Positions 1 to 8,302 of a DNA stretch of 64,000 bases are shown here, piece by piece. Each line of letters begins with the position of its first letter. The stretch's first letter is position 1. Position numbers and translations under genes: made by a program. Under the pieces are notes generated by a model. It saw nothing but the letters and a program-made list of their open reading frames with translations. It had not been told where the DNA came from and searched no databases. Origin of the DNA: Microlunatus speluncae (lineage in GTDB: Bacteria > Actinomycetota > Actinomycetes > Propionibacteriales > Propionibacteriaceae); NCBI RefSeq assembly GCF_009299835.1, contig NZ_VKCZ01000021.1:186001-250000 (forward strand). The letters are read 5' to 3'.

Positions 1-163
1 GGATCCCGCCGGTGTTGATCAACCAGGTGTCGGCCCCGTGCCGCTGGATCGCGTCCAAGATCGCGTCGACGTCGAGACCCGCGTCGATCTCCCGCAGATT
101 GGTCTGGAACATCTCGAACGGTCGCTCCCACCAGCGGGCCCGTTCCCCGGCGTCAGCGGTCAT
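1..163 (-). CDS. Glycosidase-like TIM-barrel protein, N-terminus only
   Basis: The reading frame begins at an ATG on the minus strand (complement of 161-163) and runs off the left edge, so only 54 residues are visible. They include WWERPFEMFQTNLREIDAGL and, near the edge, GADTWLINTGGI. This opening resembles actinobacterial proteins annotated as alpha-amylase-family or family-10-like glycosyl hydrolases that also carry a CxCxxCR motif further on; that part is not in the window. It is divergent from the cluster at 353-7550, and the 189 bp between them holds a FadR-type element, so it probably belongs to the same regulon. The substrate is unknown. The family assignment rests on a short N-terminus and is tentative. 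Confidence 0.55.
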   Translation of the reverse strand, partial: MTADAGERARWWERPFEMFQTNLREIDAGLDVDAILDAIQRHGADTWLINTGGI

Positions 164-211
164 CGTGATCACTCCCGATCGGCGTCGTCGCTGCCCGTAC
201 CCTAACAACAA

Positions 212-227
212 TTTTGTCAGACCAGAA
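212..227. promoter_or_regulatory. FadR/GntR-type operator candidate 1
   Basis: TTTTGTCAGACCAGAA contains the GTCnGAC core expected for FadR-subfamily GntR regulators. On the other strand it reads TGGTCTGACAA, nearly the same as the site at 4341-4353. It lies between the two divergent glycosidase-like genes. The GntR/FCD protein at 7551-8231 is the likely binder (inference). Confidence 0.5.
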
Positions 228-352
228 TGCTTGACTTGCAAGATCTCGGCCGGAAGACTTCCACTTACCGGAACCAGTGTGGTGCTTATCGGAAAGATTT
301 GCGATGGCATCGCGTTCCCCTCCCGTCGATCACCGTCTGAAGGGATGCAGCA

Positions 353-1684
353 GTGCCGCTGAACGAGATCGCCGCCAGCCTCTACGCCTGGGACCTCGCC
401 GACGAGACCGTCGAGCGCTGCCTGGACAACCTGCAGGCCCTCGCCGGGGTCAACTCGGCCTACCTGGTCGGCATGATGCACAAGGAGAAGCGGCCGCTGC
501 ACGCCCGCTTCTATCCGCACAATCCGGTCCGCAAGTACTACACCCCGGAGGACAGCCGGGCCTACTGGCGGCCCGACCCGGCCGCCTACCCGGGTCGGAT
601 CAAGCCGCTCACCTCCGATCGCGACTTCCTGGCCGGCACCGACTGGCTGGAGGTGTTGATCAAGGACGCGCGCAGCCGCGGGATGAAGACCGGTTGCGAG
701 ATCTCGCACACCGTGATCGACGCCCAGGTCGCCCGGGAGCAGTATCCCGATGTGCTGCAGCGCGATGTGTTCGGCCACGTGGTCGGCACCTTCGAGGCGA
801 TCGAGGCCCAGCGGGCCCTGCCCTGCCTGAACAATCCCGATGTCGCGGAGTATCTGGCCGGACTGGTGACCGACCTGGTCGGCCGGCACGACATCGACTT
901 CATCCAGTCCTGCCTGGTGATGTTCGGCTCGGGCTACAGCCGCAGCAACACCGTCGGCGGCAGCGCCGTCCGCGCCTCCTGGAACGAGGTGCTGGCCACC
1001 ACGACCGGCGGCTGCTTCTGCGACAGTTGCCGGGACAAGGCGGTGGCGCAGGGTCTCGACTGGGACGCGATCGTGGCCGAGGTGCGCCACCTCAATCTGG
1101 TCTACACCGGCCGGGACCTGGAGCAGGCGCACGAGGGGCAACTGCTCCGGGAGAGCAACTACAGCGAGGCCGAGCTGCTGCTGGAGAACGCGGCGTTCGC
1201 GTCCTGGCTGGCTTTCCGCCGGCGCAGCATCGACGACCTGTTCGCCTTGATCAACAAGGCCGCCCACGACGCCCGGCCGGGCATCGACTTCCGTTACAAC
1301 ACCTACATGGCGCGGCCCGAGCTGGCCGGGCTCAACTTCACCTCCGCCTTCCAGCACGTCGATTCGGTCCGCGAGTCGGACTATTCCGATCAGCTGGGCA
1401 CGGCAGAGGGCGTCGCGATCAAGCGGGCGAAGCTGATGAAGGTCCGCCGCGCCCTCGCCTACGACAAGCCGCTGCTGGCCGCCCTCGGGGTCCGGCCCAA
1501 CGCCACCCCGGAGACCCTGCGTGCCTCGGTCAAGGCCGCCGTCGACTCCGGCTGCGACGGGCTCTCGCTCGGACACTACGACGGCGCCACGATGGAGCGG
1601 TTGCGCGCCGTCACCGAGGGAGTCGCGGAGTGGGAGGGGCTGGAGAGCAGCTGGATCCACCAGCCCGACCGGGATCGATCATGA
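353..1684 (+). CDS. Putative glycosidase-like TIM-barrel protein A
   Basis: A 443-residue protein with no signal peptide, so probably cytoplasmic. It is paralogous to the product of 2845-4317. Both have an RSRGM segment, a PC(L/F)NNPD segment, a Cys-Phe-Cys-x-x-Cys-Arg motif (here about residues 219-225) and a similar C-terminus, SVKAAVDSGCDGLSLGHYDG here. This layout fits a TIM-barrel fold of the glycosyl-hydrolase type, but I cannot point to a proven catalytic pair or name a family. The start at 353 has no strong ribosome site. Its stop overlaps the next ATG by four bases (ATGA), so it is translationally coupled to the enolase-superfamily gene. The neighbours suggest a role in breaking down an oligosaccharide imported by the ABC system at 4428-7550. 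Confidence 0.6.
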   Translation: MPLNEIAASLYAWDLADETVERCLDNLQALAGVNSAYLVGMMHKEKRPLHARFYPHNPVRKYYTPEDSRAYWRPDPAAYPGRIKPLTSDRDFLAGTDWLEVLIKDARSRGMKTGCEISHTVIDAQVAREQYPDVLQRDVFGHVVGTFEAIEAQRALPCLNNPDVAEYLAGLVTDLVGRHDIDFIQSCLVMFGSGYSRSNTVGGSAVRASWNEVLATTTGGCFCDSCRDKAVAQGLDWDAIVAEVRHLNLVYTGRDLEQAHEGQLLRESNYSEAELLLENAAFASWLAFRRRSIDDLFALINKAAHDARPGIDFRYNTYMARPELAGLNFTSAFQHVDSVRESDYSDQLGTAEGVAIKRAKLMKVRRALAYDKPLLAALGVRPNATPETLRASVKAAVDSGCDGLSLGHYDGATMERLRAVTEGVAEWEGLESSWIHQPDRDRS

Positions 1685-2811
1685 GCACGATCCGCTCGAT
1701 CACGATCACCGAGTTCGAGTGGCAGCCGCCGGGGTCGAAGCGCGACTCGCGCAAGTTCGCGGTCTCGATCAGCACCACCGACGACGAGCTCGGTGAATAC
1801 GTCGCCCTGTGGAGCGCCCCGCCGTTGGCCGTGCCGCAGACGATCGCCGCCGCCCGGATGTTGATCAATCATGATCCGCGGGACCGGGAACGACTGTGGA
1901 ACCTGGTCTCCCGGGCCCACGCCAAGAACGACCGGATCGGCTACGGCGCCCTGGACATCGCGCTCTGGGACCTGGCCGGCCGGACGCTGGGGGTCCCGAT
2001 CTGGGCGTTGCTCGGCCGGCATCGGGAGCGACTCCCGGCCTACGTCAGCACGGTGTCCGGGCGCAAGGGATCCGGGGCGCTCGGCAGTCCGCAGGACTAC
2101 GCCGACGACGCCGCCGCCTGTGCCGATCGCGGCGCGCTGGCGTACAAGTTCCATGGTCTGGCCGACGGCGAGGTGGCCGACGAGATCGCCGTGCTGCGCG
2201 CCGTGGCCGACCGGGTCGGCGGGCGGATGGACATCATGACCGACCCCGGAAAGCGGCTGTCGACGCTGGCCGACGCGCTGCGGCTGGGCCGGGCCTGTGA
2301 CGAGGTCGGCGCGTTCTGGTGGGAGGACCCGGTCCGCGGCGACGCCCCGCGCGCGCACCAGATCCTGCGCGAGCGGATCCGGACCCCGTTGTTGATCACC
2401 GAGTTCGTCCGCACCCTGGAGGCCCGCACCGCGCTGGCGATCGACGGCGGCACCGACCTGCTCCGGGCCGATCCCGAGCTCGACCTCGGGATCACCGGAG
2501 TGATCAAATCCGCGCACGCGGCCGAAGCACTGGGGATGGATCTCGAGGTGCACGCCGCCGGCCCGGCCCAACGTCATTGCATGGCAGCGATCCGCAACAC
2601 CAATTACTACGAGCTCGGCCTGCTCGACCCCGAGCTCGGCAATCCGGCGATGCCGCCGGTCTATGCCGGCGACTACGTCGAGGACCTGTCCGCGATCGAC
2701 CCGGCCGACGGCTGTGTGTCGCTGCCGGACGGACCCGGGCTCGGCGTCACGTACGACACCGACTGGATCACCGCCCACACCGTCGCCACCCACGTGATCA
2801 CCGAACCGTGA
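1681..2811 (+). CDS. Enolase-superfamily (mandelate racemase/muconate lactonizing type) dehydratase
   Basis: A 376-residue member of the enolase superfamily, whose enzymes abstract the proton next to a carboxylate. Likely metal ligands are Asp188 (in MTDPGK), Glu215 (in WWEDP) and Glu241 (in LLITEF). Lys156 (in AYKFHG) sits where the KxK base would be, but the second Lys is His158. His291 (in EVHAAG) is a candidate second acid/base. This pattern is closer to sugar-acid dehydratases than to mandelate racemase. It starts inside the stop of the upstream gene and precedes another glycosidase-like gene. With a FadR-type regulator nearby, a sugar-acid or uronate-derived substrate is a reasonable inference, but the exact substrate cannot be read from sequence. 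Confidence 0.8.
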   Translation: MSTIRSITITEFEWQPPGSKRDSRKFAVSISTTDDELGEYVALWSAPPLAVPQTIAAARMLINHDPRDRERLWNLVSRAHAKNDRIGYGALDIALWDLAGRTLGVPIWALLGRHRERLPAYVSTVSGRKGSGALGSPQDYADDAAACADRGALAYKFHGLADGEVADEIAVLRAVADRVGGRMDIMTDPGKRLSTLADALRLGRACDEVGAFWWEDPVRGDAPRAHQILRERIRTPLLITEFVRTLEARTALAIDGGTDLLRADPELDLGITGVIKSAHAAEALGMDLEVHAAGPAQRHCMAAIRNTNYYELGLLDPELGNPAMPPVYAGDYVEDLSAIDPADGCVSLPDGPGLGVTYDTDWITAHTVATHVITEP

Positions 2812-2844
2812 CCCCCTGATCCACGCCGCCAGAACAGGAGCACC

Positions 2845-4317
2845 ATGAGCACCACCGAGCCCGTCGTCGCCCTCCAGATCGGTGCCGCGTCCTTCGCCGA
2901 CGAGGGGGTGAAGCCGGTGCTCGACATCCTGCAGGAACGCGGCGCGGTCAACGCGTTGTTCCTGGCCACGCCGACCTGGACCCGCGGCACCGGCGGCCGG
3001 CAGATCCCCGGTCATCCCCTTCCTGATCATGGTCCGCAGGAGTACGACCACGACTGGGTCGGCGGCAGCTACGCCACGGTCCACCCGGAGTTCTACCGGA
3101 ACACGATCCTGGGCACCTCCGGCCGGGCCCCCGACTACGACGGCGACCTGTTCGACGACGTGCTGCCGGAGGCAAGATCACGCGGGATGGCCAGCTATGC
3201 CTGGATGGAGGAGAGCTCGTACGCCCAGGCGCTGCGGGACTATCCGAACTTCCCGCAGTGCCTCGAGGTCGACGTCTGGGGCCGGCCCACGCCGCGGCCG
3301 TGCTTCAACAATCCCGACTACCGCAACTGGCACCTGAGCATCGTCGAGGACTACGTCAAGAGCTACCCGATCGACGGGCTCGCCTGGTGTTCCGAACGAC
3401 CGGGCCCGCTGAATCTGATCTTGCAGCGGACCACGCCGACCGAGCTGGTGACCTGCTTCTGCCGGCACTGCCGTGATCTTGGTCGGGAGCGTGGCATCGA
3501 CGTCGAACGGGCCAAGGCCGGCTACCGAGCGCTGCTGGAGTGGAACCACAAGATCGACTCCGACGAGCGGCCGGCCGACGGCGCCTTCGTGACGTTCTGG
3601 CGCACCCTGCTGGCGTACCCGGAAATCCTGTCCTGGCAGACGTTGTGGACTTCTAGCCAGCGCCAGCTCTATCGCGACATCTACGGCGTCGCCAAGGCTT
3701 GTCGATCATCGGTGCAGGTCGGCTGGCACGTCTATCACGAGATCTCGTTCAGCCCGTTCTATCGGGCCGACCAGGACTACGCCGAGCTCAGCGAGCTGTC
3801 GGACTTCCTCAAGGTCGTGGAATACAACAACTGTGCCGGCCCGCGGTTCCACAGCTGGATCGGCAACATCTGCAAGAGCCTGTTCGCCGACGCCGAGCCG
3901 GAGCAGGTCTATCCGCTGATGTTGCGCCTGCTCGGGCTGGACGAGGCCGCCTATGCCGATCTGCCGGCCGCCGGCTTCACCGCTGAGTACGTCCGCCGGG
4001 AGACGGCCCGGGCCGTCGCGGGCGTCCGGCACGGCTGCAAGATCCTGCCCGGCATCGACATCGACATCCCGGTCGGTCAGGTGGCGGCCGCGGCCGAGGA
4101 CCGGCGCAAGCGCTCCGAGGCCCAGTCGGGCGTCAACGCCGACAACAGCCAGGGCACCGAGCTCACCCGCTGCACCCGGGAGAGCGTCCGGGACGCGGTG
4201 CTCGCCGCCTTCGAGGGCGGGGCGGACGGCGTGGTGCTGAGCCGCAAGTACTCCGAGATGCGACTGGAGAATCTGGCCGGCGCCGGTGACGCGATTCGAT
4301 CACTGTCGGCCCATTGA
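2845..4317 (+). CDS. Putative glycosidase-like TIM-barrel protein B
   Basis: A 490-residue cytoplasmic protein paralogous to the product of 353-1684. It shares the RSRGM segment, the NNPDY strand-end, the Cys-Phe-Cys-x-x-Cys-Arg motif (VTCFCRHCRDLG) and the C-terminal helix SVRDAVLAAFEGGADGV. The triple cysteine could bind metal, as in related putative glycosyl hydrolases with a CxCxxC motif; this is inference. The start follows a good AGGAG ribosome site 33 bp after the dehydratase stop. It is probably co-transcribed with the two upstream genes. The next gene has its own promoter region with a FadR-type element, so the ABC genes may be a second transcript. Confidence 0.6.
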   Translation: MSTTEPVVALQIGAASFADEGVKPVLDILQERGAVNALFLATPTWTRGTGGRQIPGHPLPDHGPQEYDHDWVGGSYATVHPEFYRNTILGTSGRAPDYDGDLFDDVLPEARSRGMASYAWMEESSYAQALRDYPNFPQCLEVDVWGRPTPRPCFNNPDYRNWHLSIVEDYVKSYPIDGLAWCSERPGPLNLILQRTTPTELVTCFCRHCRDLGRERGIDVERAKAGYRALLEWNHKIDSDERPADGAFVTFWRTLLAYPEILSWQTLWTSSQRQLYRDIYGVAKACRSSVQVGWHVYHEISFSPFYRADQDYAELSELSDFLKVVEYNNCAGPRFHSWIGNICKSLFADAEPEQVYPLMLRLLGLDEAAYADLPAAGFTAEYVRRETARAVAGVRHGCKILPGIDIDIPVGQVAAAAEDRRKRSEAQSGVNADNSQGTELTRCTRESVRDAVLAAFEGGADGVVLSRKYSEMRLENLAGAGDAIRSLSAH

Positions 4318-4340
4318 CCCTCGGTGGGTCGGGTGTTACA

Positions 4341-4353
4341 ACAGTCTGACAAG
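4341..4353. promoter_or_regulatory. FadR/GntR-type operator candidate 2
   Basis: ACAGTCTGACAAG, the reverse complement of the core at 212-227, lies 74 bp before the ABC substrate-binding gene. Just downstream a 12-base direct repeat, CTGTCTTCCAAG, occurs twice within 4368-4400. Confidence 0.5.
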
Positions 4354-4427
4354 TGCACACAGTATCCCTGTCTTCCAAGCAGCATTCTGTCTTCCAAGTC
4401 GATCTTGGACAACACGTGAGGACTCCC

Positions 4428-5720
4428 ATGAACGCAACGACGCGGATCAGTCGCCGAACCTTCGTCGGCGCAGGGGGCGCCGCGGCCGCCGGCCTGCTGG
4501 CGGGCTGCAGCGGCTCCGGTGGCGGAGGCGGTGGTGGTGGGTCGAAGTCGATGACCTTCCTCAACGACTCCGACATCAAGGACAACCCGTTCGGCAAGGC
4601 GATCGAGGCCTTCCAGCAGCAGAGCGGCATCTCGGTCGAAGTGCAGCCGGTGCCGTCCGACTACGACACCAAATTCCGGACGGTGCTGTCCGGCGGCAAA
4701 CCGCCGGACCTGATCAAGATCAACGACGACTACGTCCGCGGCATGTCGGCCACCGGCGCGCTGCTTGATCTTGCTCCGCTGATCGAACGGGACAAGCTCG
4801 ACGTCTCGCACTTCCCGGAGAACCTGCTCAACTTCCCCAAGCAGGCCGACGGCCGGCACACCGCGTGGGTGATCGCCCACTCGCCCCGGCTGATCTACTA
4901 CAACGTCGACATGTTCAAGGCGGCCGGCGTCGACCTGCCACCGACGACCTGGAGCGCCGACGGCTGGACCTGGGACGACTTCCTGGCCACCGCGAAGGCG
5001 CTGACCGTCCCGGGCGAGCGGTTCGGCGGCCTGATCTATCTCGACACCGGCTACGAACAGACTTGGGCGATCAACAACGGCAGCCCGACCGGCATCTTCG
5101 CCGCCGACGGCAGCACCTTCACCCTGGCCGAACCGCAGGCGGCCGAGGCGCTGCAGTGGGCGACCGACCTGACCTGCACCCACAAGGTGCAACCGGCCTG
5201 GGGCGATCTGCAGAGCACCAACGCCGATCTGCAACTGTTCGCCCAGGGCAAGCTCGGGATGATGTTCAGCCAGTTCAGCACGCTGCCGTACACCAGCCAG
5301 AACGCGAAGGGCTTCACCTTCGACGTCGCGCCGCCGCCGGCCGGACCGGCCGGGCAGCTGACCGAGTCCAGCGTGGTCACGTACTCGATCCCGGCCAAGG
5401 CCGAGAATCCCGACGCCGCGTGGGAGTTGCTGAAGTTCCTGACCAGCGAGGAGGGCGGCACGTTCTTCGTCGAGGGCAACATGTGGCTCTCGATGGACGA
5501 TCGACCGCTGGCCAAGCTGGCCGAACCGCCGGCCCACGTCGGACTGTTCGTCGACGCTGTTGATCACTCGACCCTGCCGAACCAGACCCAGAACACGCTG
5601 GGCGCGCGGCAGATCTACCGGCCGATGCTGGACGAGGTCTACAACTGCAACGCCAAGGCGGCCGATGTGCTCACCGCGGCCAAGCCGCGGGTCGACGAAT
5701 CGCTGACCAAGCCGGGCTAG
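4428..5720 (+). CDS. Sugar ABC transporter substrate-binding lipoprotein
   Basis: Extracellular solute-binding protein of the family-1 (maltose/oligosaccharide) type. The N-terminus has a twin-arginine motif (SRRTFVG), a hydrophobic stretch and a lipobox (LLAGC), so it is probably exported by Tat and lipid-anchored. I chose the ATG at 4428 because a GTGAGGA ribosome site lies just upstream and the signal then starts directly; an upstream in-frame ATG at 4353 would add 25 unlikely residues. A Gly-rich linker follows the lipobox. Two permease genes follow directly and there is no ATPase gene, so the MsiK-like ATPase at 22686 may serve it. The ligand is probably an oligosaccharide related to the neighbouring hydrolases. 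Confidence 0.88.
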   Translation: MNATTRISRRTFVGAGGAAAAGLLAGCSGSGGGGGGGGSKSMTFLNDSDIKDNPFGKAIEAFQQQSGISVEVQPVPSDYDTKFRTVLSGGKPPDLIKINDDYVRGMSATGALLDLAPLIERDKLDVSHFPENLLNFPKQADGRHTAWVIAHSPRLIYYNVDMFKAAGVDLPPTTWSADGWTWDDFLATAKALTVPGERFGGLIYLDTGYEQTWAINNGSPTGIFAADGSTFTLAEPQAAEALQWATDLTCTHKVQPAWGDLQSTNADLQLFAQGKLGMMFSQFSTLPYTSQNAKGFTFDVAPPPAGPAGQLTESSVVTYSIPAKAENPDAAWELLKFLTSEEGGTFFVEGNMWLSMDDRPLAKLAEPPAHVGLFVDAVDHSTLPNQTQNTLGARQIYRPMLDEVYNCNAKAADVLTAAKPRVDESLTKPG

Positions 5721-5736
5721 GAACGGATCCCCTGCC

Positions 5737-6690
5737 ATGACCACCATGGACAGTGCGCGCCTGCAGCCGCCGGGCACGCCGCCGACCGCGGCCCGGCGAC
5801 GCAGCGGGCCGCGGCGGAAGAGCGGCTGGCTCCGCTACGAGGGGCTCGTGTACATCGCCCCGGTGATCCTCGGCATCGTCGCGTTCCAGCTGATCCCGAT
5901 CTTGGTCTCGATGTATCTGTCGCTGGCCGACTGGAACGCGCTCAGTGCGCCGCGGTTCATCGGTGTGGAGAACTTCACCCGGATGTTCACCGACGACCCG
6001 TTGTATCTGGAGACCCTGCGCAACACGCTGGTGTTCACCTTCGGCGCCATCCCGGCCACGACCGTGCTGGCGTTCGCGTTGGCCCTGCTGTGCAACCGCA
6101 AGGTGCCGGGGATGCCGATCTTCCGGGCCGCCTACTTCGCGCCGTTCATCACCAACGTCGTCGCGGTCGGCTACATCTGGTACTGGATCTACAAGCCGGA
6201 CGGCGGTGCCCTGAACGGGCTGCTCGGCGTGTTCGGCGTCCAGGGCCCGGCGTGGCTCTCGGACTCCCGGCTGGCCATGCTGTCGGTGATCGTCGTCGCG
6301 GTCTGGCAGGGCACCGGCTATCCGATGGTGATCTTCCTCGCCGGCCTGCAGGGCATCCCGAATGATCTGTACGAGTCGGCCAGCATCGACGGGGCGACCA
6401 AGCGGCAGCAGCTGTTCAAGATCACCATCCCGTTGATGACGCCGAGCATCTTCTTCGTCCTGATCACCCAGTTCATCTCGTCGTTCCAGGTCTTCGGCGT
6501 CATCTACATCATGACCTCGGGCGGGCCGGGACACAGCACCAGCGTCTACATCTACTACCTGTATCAGGTCGCCTTCTCGTTCGGTCAGTTCGGTTACGCC
6601 GCGGCGATGGCCTGGGTGCTGTTCGTGATCCTCGGCATCATCACGTACGCGCAGTGGAAGCTGCAGAAGAGATGGGTCTTCTACGGATGA
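5737..6690 (+). CDS. Sugar ABC transporter permease, MalF type
   Basis: A 317-residue inner-membrane permease with about six transmembrane helices. The EAA loop that docks on the ATPase is recognisable as LYESASIDGATKRQQLFKITIP-like sequence around residues 208-229, with Ser for the second Ala. The TSGGPGHST segment near the C-terminus is typical of MalF-type subunits. It starts 16 bp after the substrate-binding gene and overlaps the MalG-type gene by four bases, a standard SBP-MalF-MalG order. An alternative start at 5746 is possible. Confidence 0.9.
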   Translation: MTTMDSARLQPPGTPPTAARRRSGPRRKSGWLRYEGLVYIAPVILGIVAFQLIPILVSMYLSLADWNALSAPRFIGVENFTRMFTDDPLYLETLRNTLVFTFGAIPATTVLAFALALLCNRKVPGMPIFRAAYFAPFITNVVAVGYIWYWIYKPDGGALNGLLGVFGVQGPAWLSDSRLAMLSVIVVAVWQGTGYPMVIFLAGLQGIPNDLYESASIDGATKRQQLFKITIPLMTPSIFFVLITQFISSFQVFGVIYIMTSGGPGHSTSVYIYYLYQVAFSFGQFGYAAAMAWVLFVILGIITYAQWKLQKRWVFYG

Positions 6691-7550
6691 GCACCATGAG
6701 AACGGCCGGGCCGAGACGACCGCGGACCACGATCACCAAGCGGACGCTCGGCATCGCGATGTATGTCCTGATGATCATCTGTGCCGTGCTGTTCGCGGTG
6801 CCACTGCTGTGGATGATCGGCGCCTCCCTGAAGGAGGAGGGTCAGGTGCTGAGCACGCCGCCGACCCTGTTTCCGACCGACCCGCAGTGGGGCAACTACG
6901 CGGCGGTGCTGGAGGTGATCCCGCAGTTCTTCTGGAACAGCGTGAAGCTGGCGGTGATCAACGTCGTCGGGGTGCTCGCGGTGTCGGCCCTGGCCGGCTT
7001 CGCCTTCGGCCGGCTTCGCTTCCCGGGCCGCGACATCCTGTTCGTCGGCTTGCTGGCGACGGCGATGATCCCCGGGATCGCGTACCTGATCCCGCAGTAC
7101 ATCATCTTCCAGGAGATCGGCTGGGTCGACACCCAGCTGCCGTTGTGGGCACCGCGGGTGTTCACGCCGGTGTTCGCCACCTTCCTGATGCGGCAGTATT
7201 TCCTGAGCCTGCCGCAGGAACTGGAGGACGCCGCCCGGGTCGACGGCGCCGGCTCGTTCACCGTGTTCTGGCGGATCCTGCTGCCGGAGACCAAGCCCGC
7301 GCTCGGCGCGATCGCGATCTTCACCTTCCTGGATTCGTGGAACGACCTGTTCGGCCCGTTGATCTACATCAACTCCCGCGAGCTGCAGACCCTGCCGGTA
7401 GCACTGGCCCAGTTCCAGAACGAGTACTTCAGCCAGATCACCCTGCTGATGGCCGGCGCGACGATCGCCGTGCTGCCGGTGATCATCGTCTATCTGGCCG
7501 CGCAACGACAGTTCATCCAGGGGATCACCTTGACCGGCATCAACCGGTGA
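6687..7550 (+). CDS. Sugar ABC transporter permease, MalG type
   Basis: A 287-residue permease with six predicted helices and an intact EAA loop (LEDAARVDGAGSFTVFWRIL). It partners the MalF-type subunit to form the membrane pore. The start at 6687 overlaps the upstream stop as ATGA; an in-frame ATG at 6696 is the alternative. Its stop codon is the first half of a TGATCA palindrome whose other half is the stop of the convergent GntR gene, so the two genes end back to back with no spacer. Confidence 0.9.
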   Translation: MSTMRTAGPRRPRTTITKRTLGIAMYVLMIICAVLFAVPLLWMIGASLKEEGQVLSTPPTLFPTDPQWGNYAAVLEVIPQFFWNSVKLAVINVVGVLAVSALAGFAFGRLRFPGRDILFVGLLATAMIPGIAYLIPQYIIFQEIGWVDTQLPLWAPRVFTPVFATFLMRQYFLSLPQELEDAARVDGAGSFTVFWRILLPETKPALGAIAIFTFLDSWNDLFGPLIYINSRELQTLPVALAQFQNEYFSQITLLMAGATIAVLPVIIVYLAAQRQFIQGITLTGINR

Positions 7551-8231
7551 TCAACTACTGGCACCGGAGAGGGACGACTCACGCCGGGCGACATCGGAGA
7601 GCAGGGTCTCCCGGCAGCCGTCCAGGTCGTTGTGCAGCGCCTGCTCGGCGGCGTCCGGATCACCGGCCCGGATGGCGTCCAAGATCGCCGCGTGGGTCGC
7701 GGTGAGCTCGGCCAGGTCGAGGCCGACGTGACTGCGGACCTGCACGATGCACAGTTGCGACTCCCCCATCACCGTCTCGTGCATCCGCTGCAGCCGGGCG
7801 CTGCCGGTCGCGGCGACCAGGGCCCGGTGCAGCGCGACGTCGGCGCTGGCATGGTCGGCGTGCTGGTCGAGCTGCGCGGCGACCCCCATCAGGGCCAGCG
7901 CCCGCTCCGCGTCCCGCGGCACCGCCGCCCGCTCGGCCAGGGTCCGGACGGCGCGGGCCTCGATCGGCTCCCGGGCGAAGTAGATGTCGTTGATGTCGGC
8001 GGCCGCCATCTGCGGGACGACGGCGGTCTGCCGCCGGCCCCGGCGCAGCAGCCCCTCGTTGGTGAGCCGGTCGAGGCCGGCCTTGGCGGTCGGTCGGGCC
8101 ACCTCGAAATGGCCGGCGACCCACACCTCCGACAGCTTCTGACCCGGCTCGATCTGCCCGGAGATGATCTGGCCGCGCAACGCCTGACAGAGCGAATCGG
8201 TCAGCGAGGTGTTCTCCAGCGAGATGGCCAC
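7551..8231 (-). CDS. GntR-family regulator, FadR/FCD subfamily
   Basis: A 226-residue transcription factor. The N-terminal winged helix (about residues 8-75, ending RRGRRQTAVVPQ) precedes an all-helical FCD ligand-binding domain with the FAREPIEARAVRTLAE segment. FCD regulators usually sense carboxylates or sugar acids and often repress a neighbouring catabolic operon. I chose the GTG at 8231 because GAGGAG sits five bases upstream on the minus strand; an in-frame ATG at 8261 lies inside the predicted operator. The gene converges with the ABC operon, and similar GTCnGnC elements lie at 212, 4341 and 8261, which points to autoregulation and control of the whole 1-8 kb locus. Confidence 0.85.
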   Translation of the reverse strand: MAISLENTSLTDSLCQALRGQIISGQIEPGQKLSEVWVAGHFEVARPTAKAGLDRLTNEGLLRRGRRQTAVVPQMAAADINDIYFAREPIEARAVRTLAERAAVPRDAERALALMGVAAQLDQHADHASADVALHRALVAATGSARLQRMHETVMGESQLCIVQVRSHVGLDLAELTATHAAILDAIRAGDPDAAEQALHNDLDGCRETLLSDVARRESSLSGASS

Positions 8232-8260
8232 AGCTTCTCCTCGGGACCCGGTTCCAGGCA

Positions 8261-8273
8261 TTTGTCTGGCAAG
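8261..8273. promoter_or_regulatory. FadR/GntR-type operator candidate 3
   Basis: TTTGTCTGGCAAG, 30 bp upstream of the GntR start. It matches the sites at 212 and 4341 except for one base in the core (GTCTGGC for GTCTGAC). Autoregulation is the simplest reading. Confidence 0.45.
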
Positions 8274-8302
8274 AATACCTGTCATGCCGGGTCCCGTCGG
8301 GT

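Noticed and set aside
277..1680. A long open frame from 277 continuing into the dehydratase frame (to 2811)
   Set aside because: The N-terminal part overlaps the glycosidase-like gene, is Arg/Gly/Pro-rich and low-complexity. The ATGA-coupled start at 1681 gives a normal enolase-superfamily N-terminus.
4316..4330. GACCC/GGGTC hairpin after the second glycosidase-like gene as a terminator
   Set aside because: A five-bp stem without a T-tract is too weak to call.
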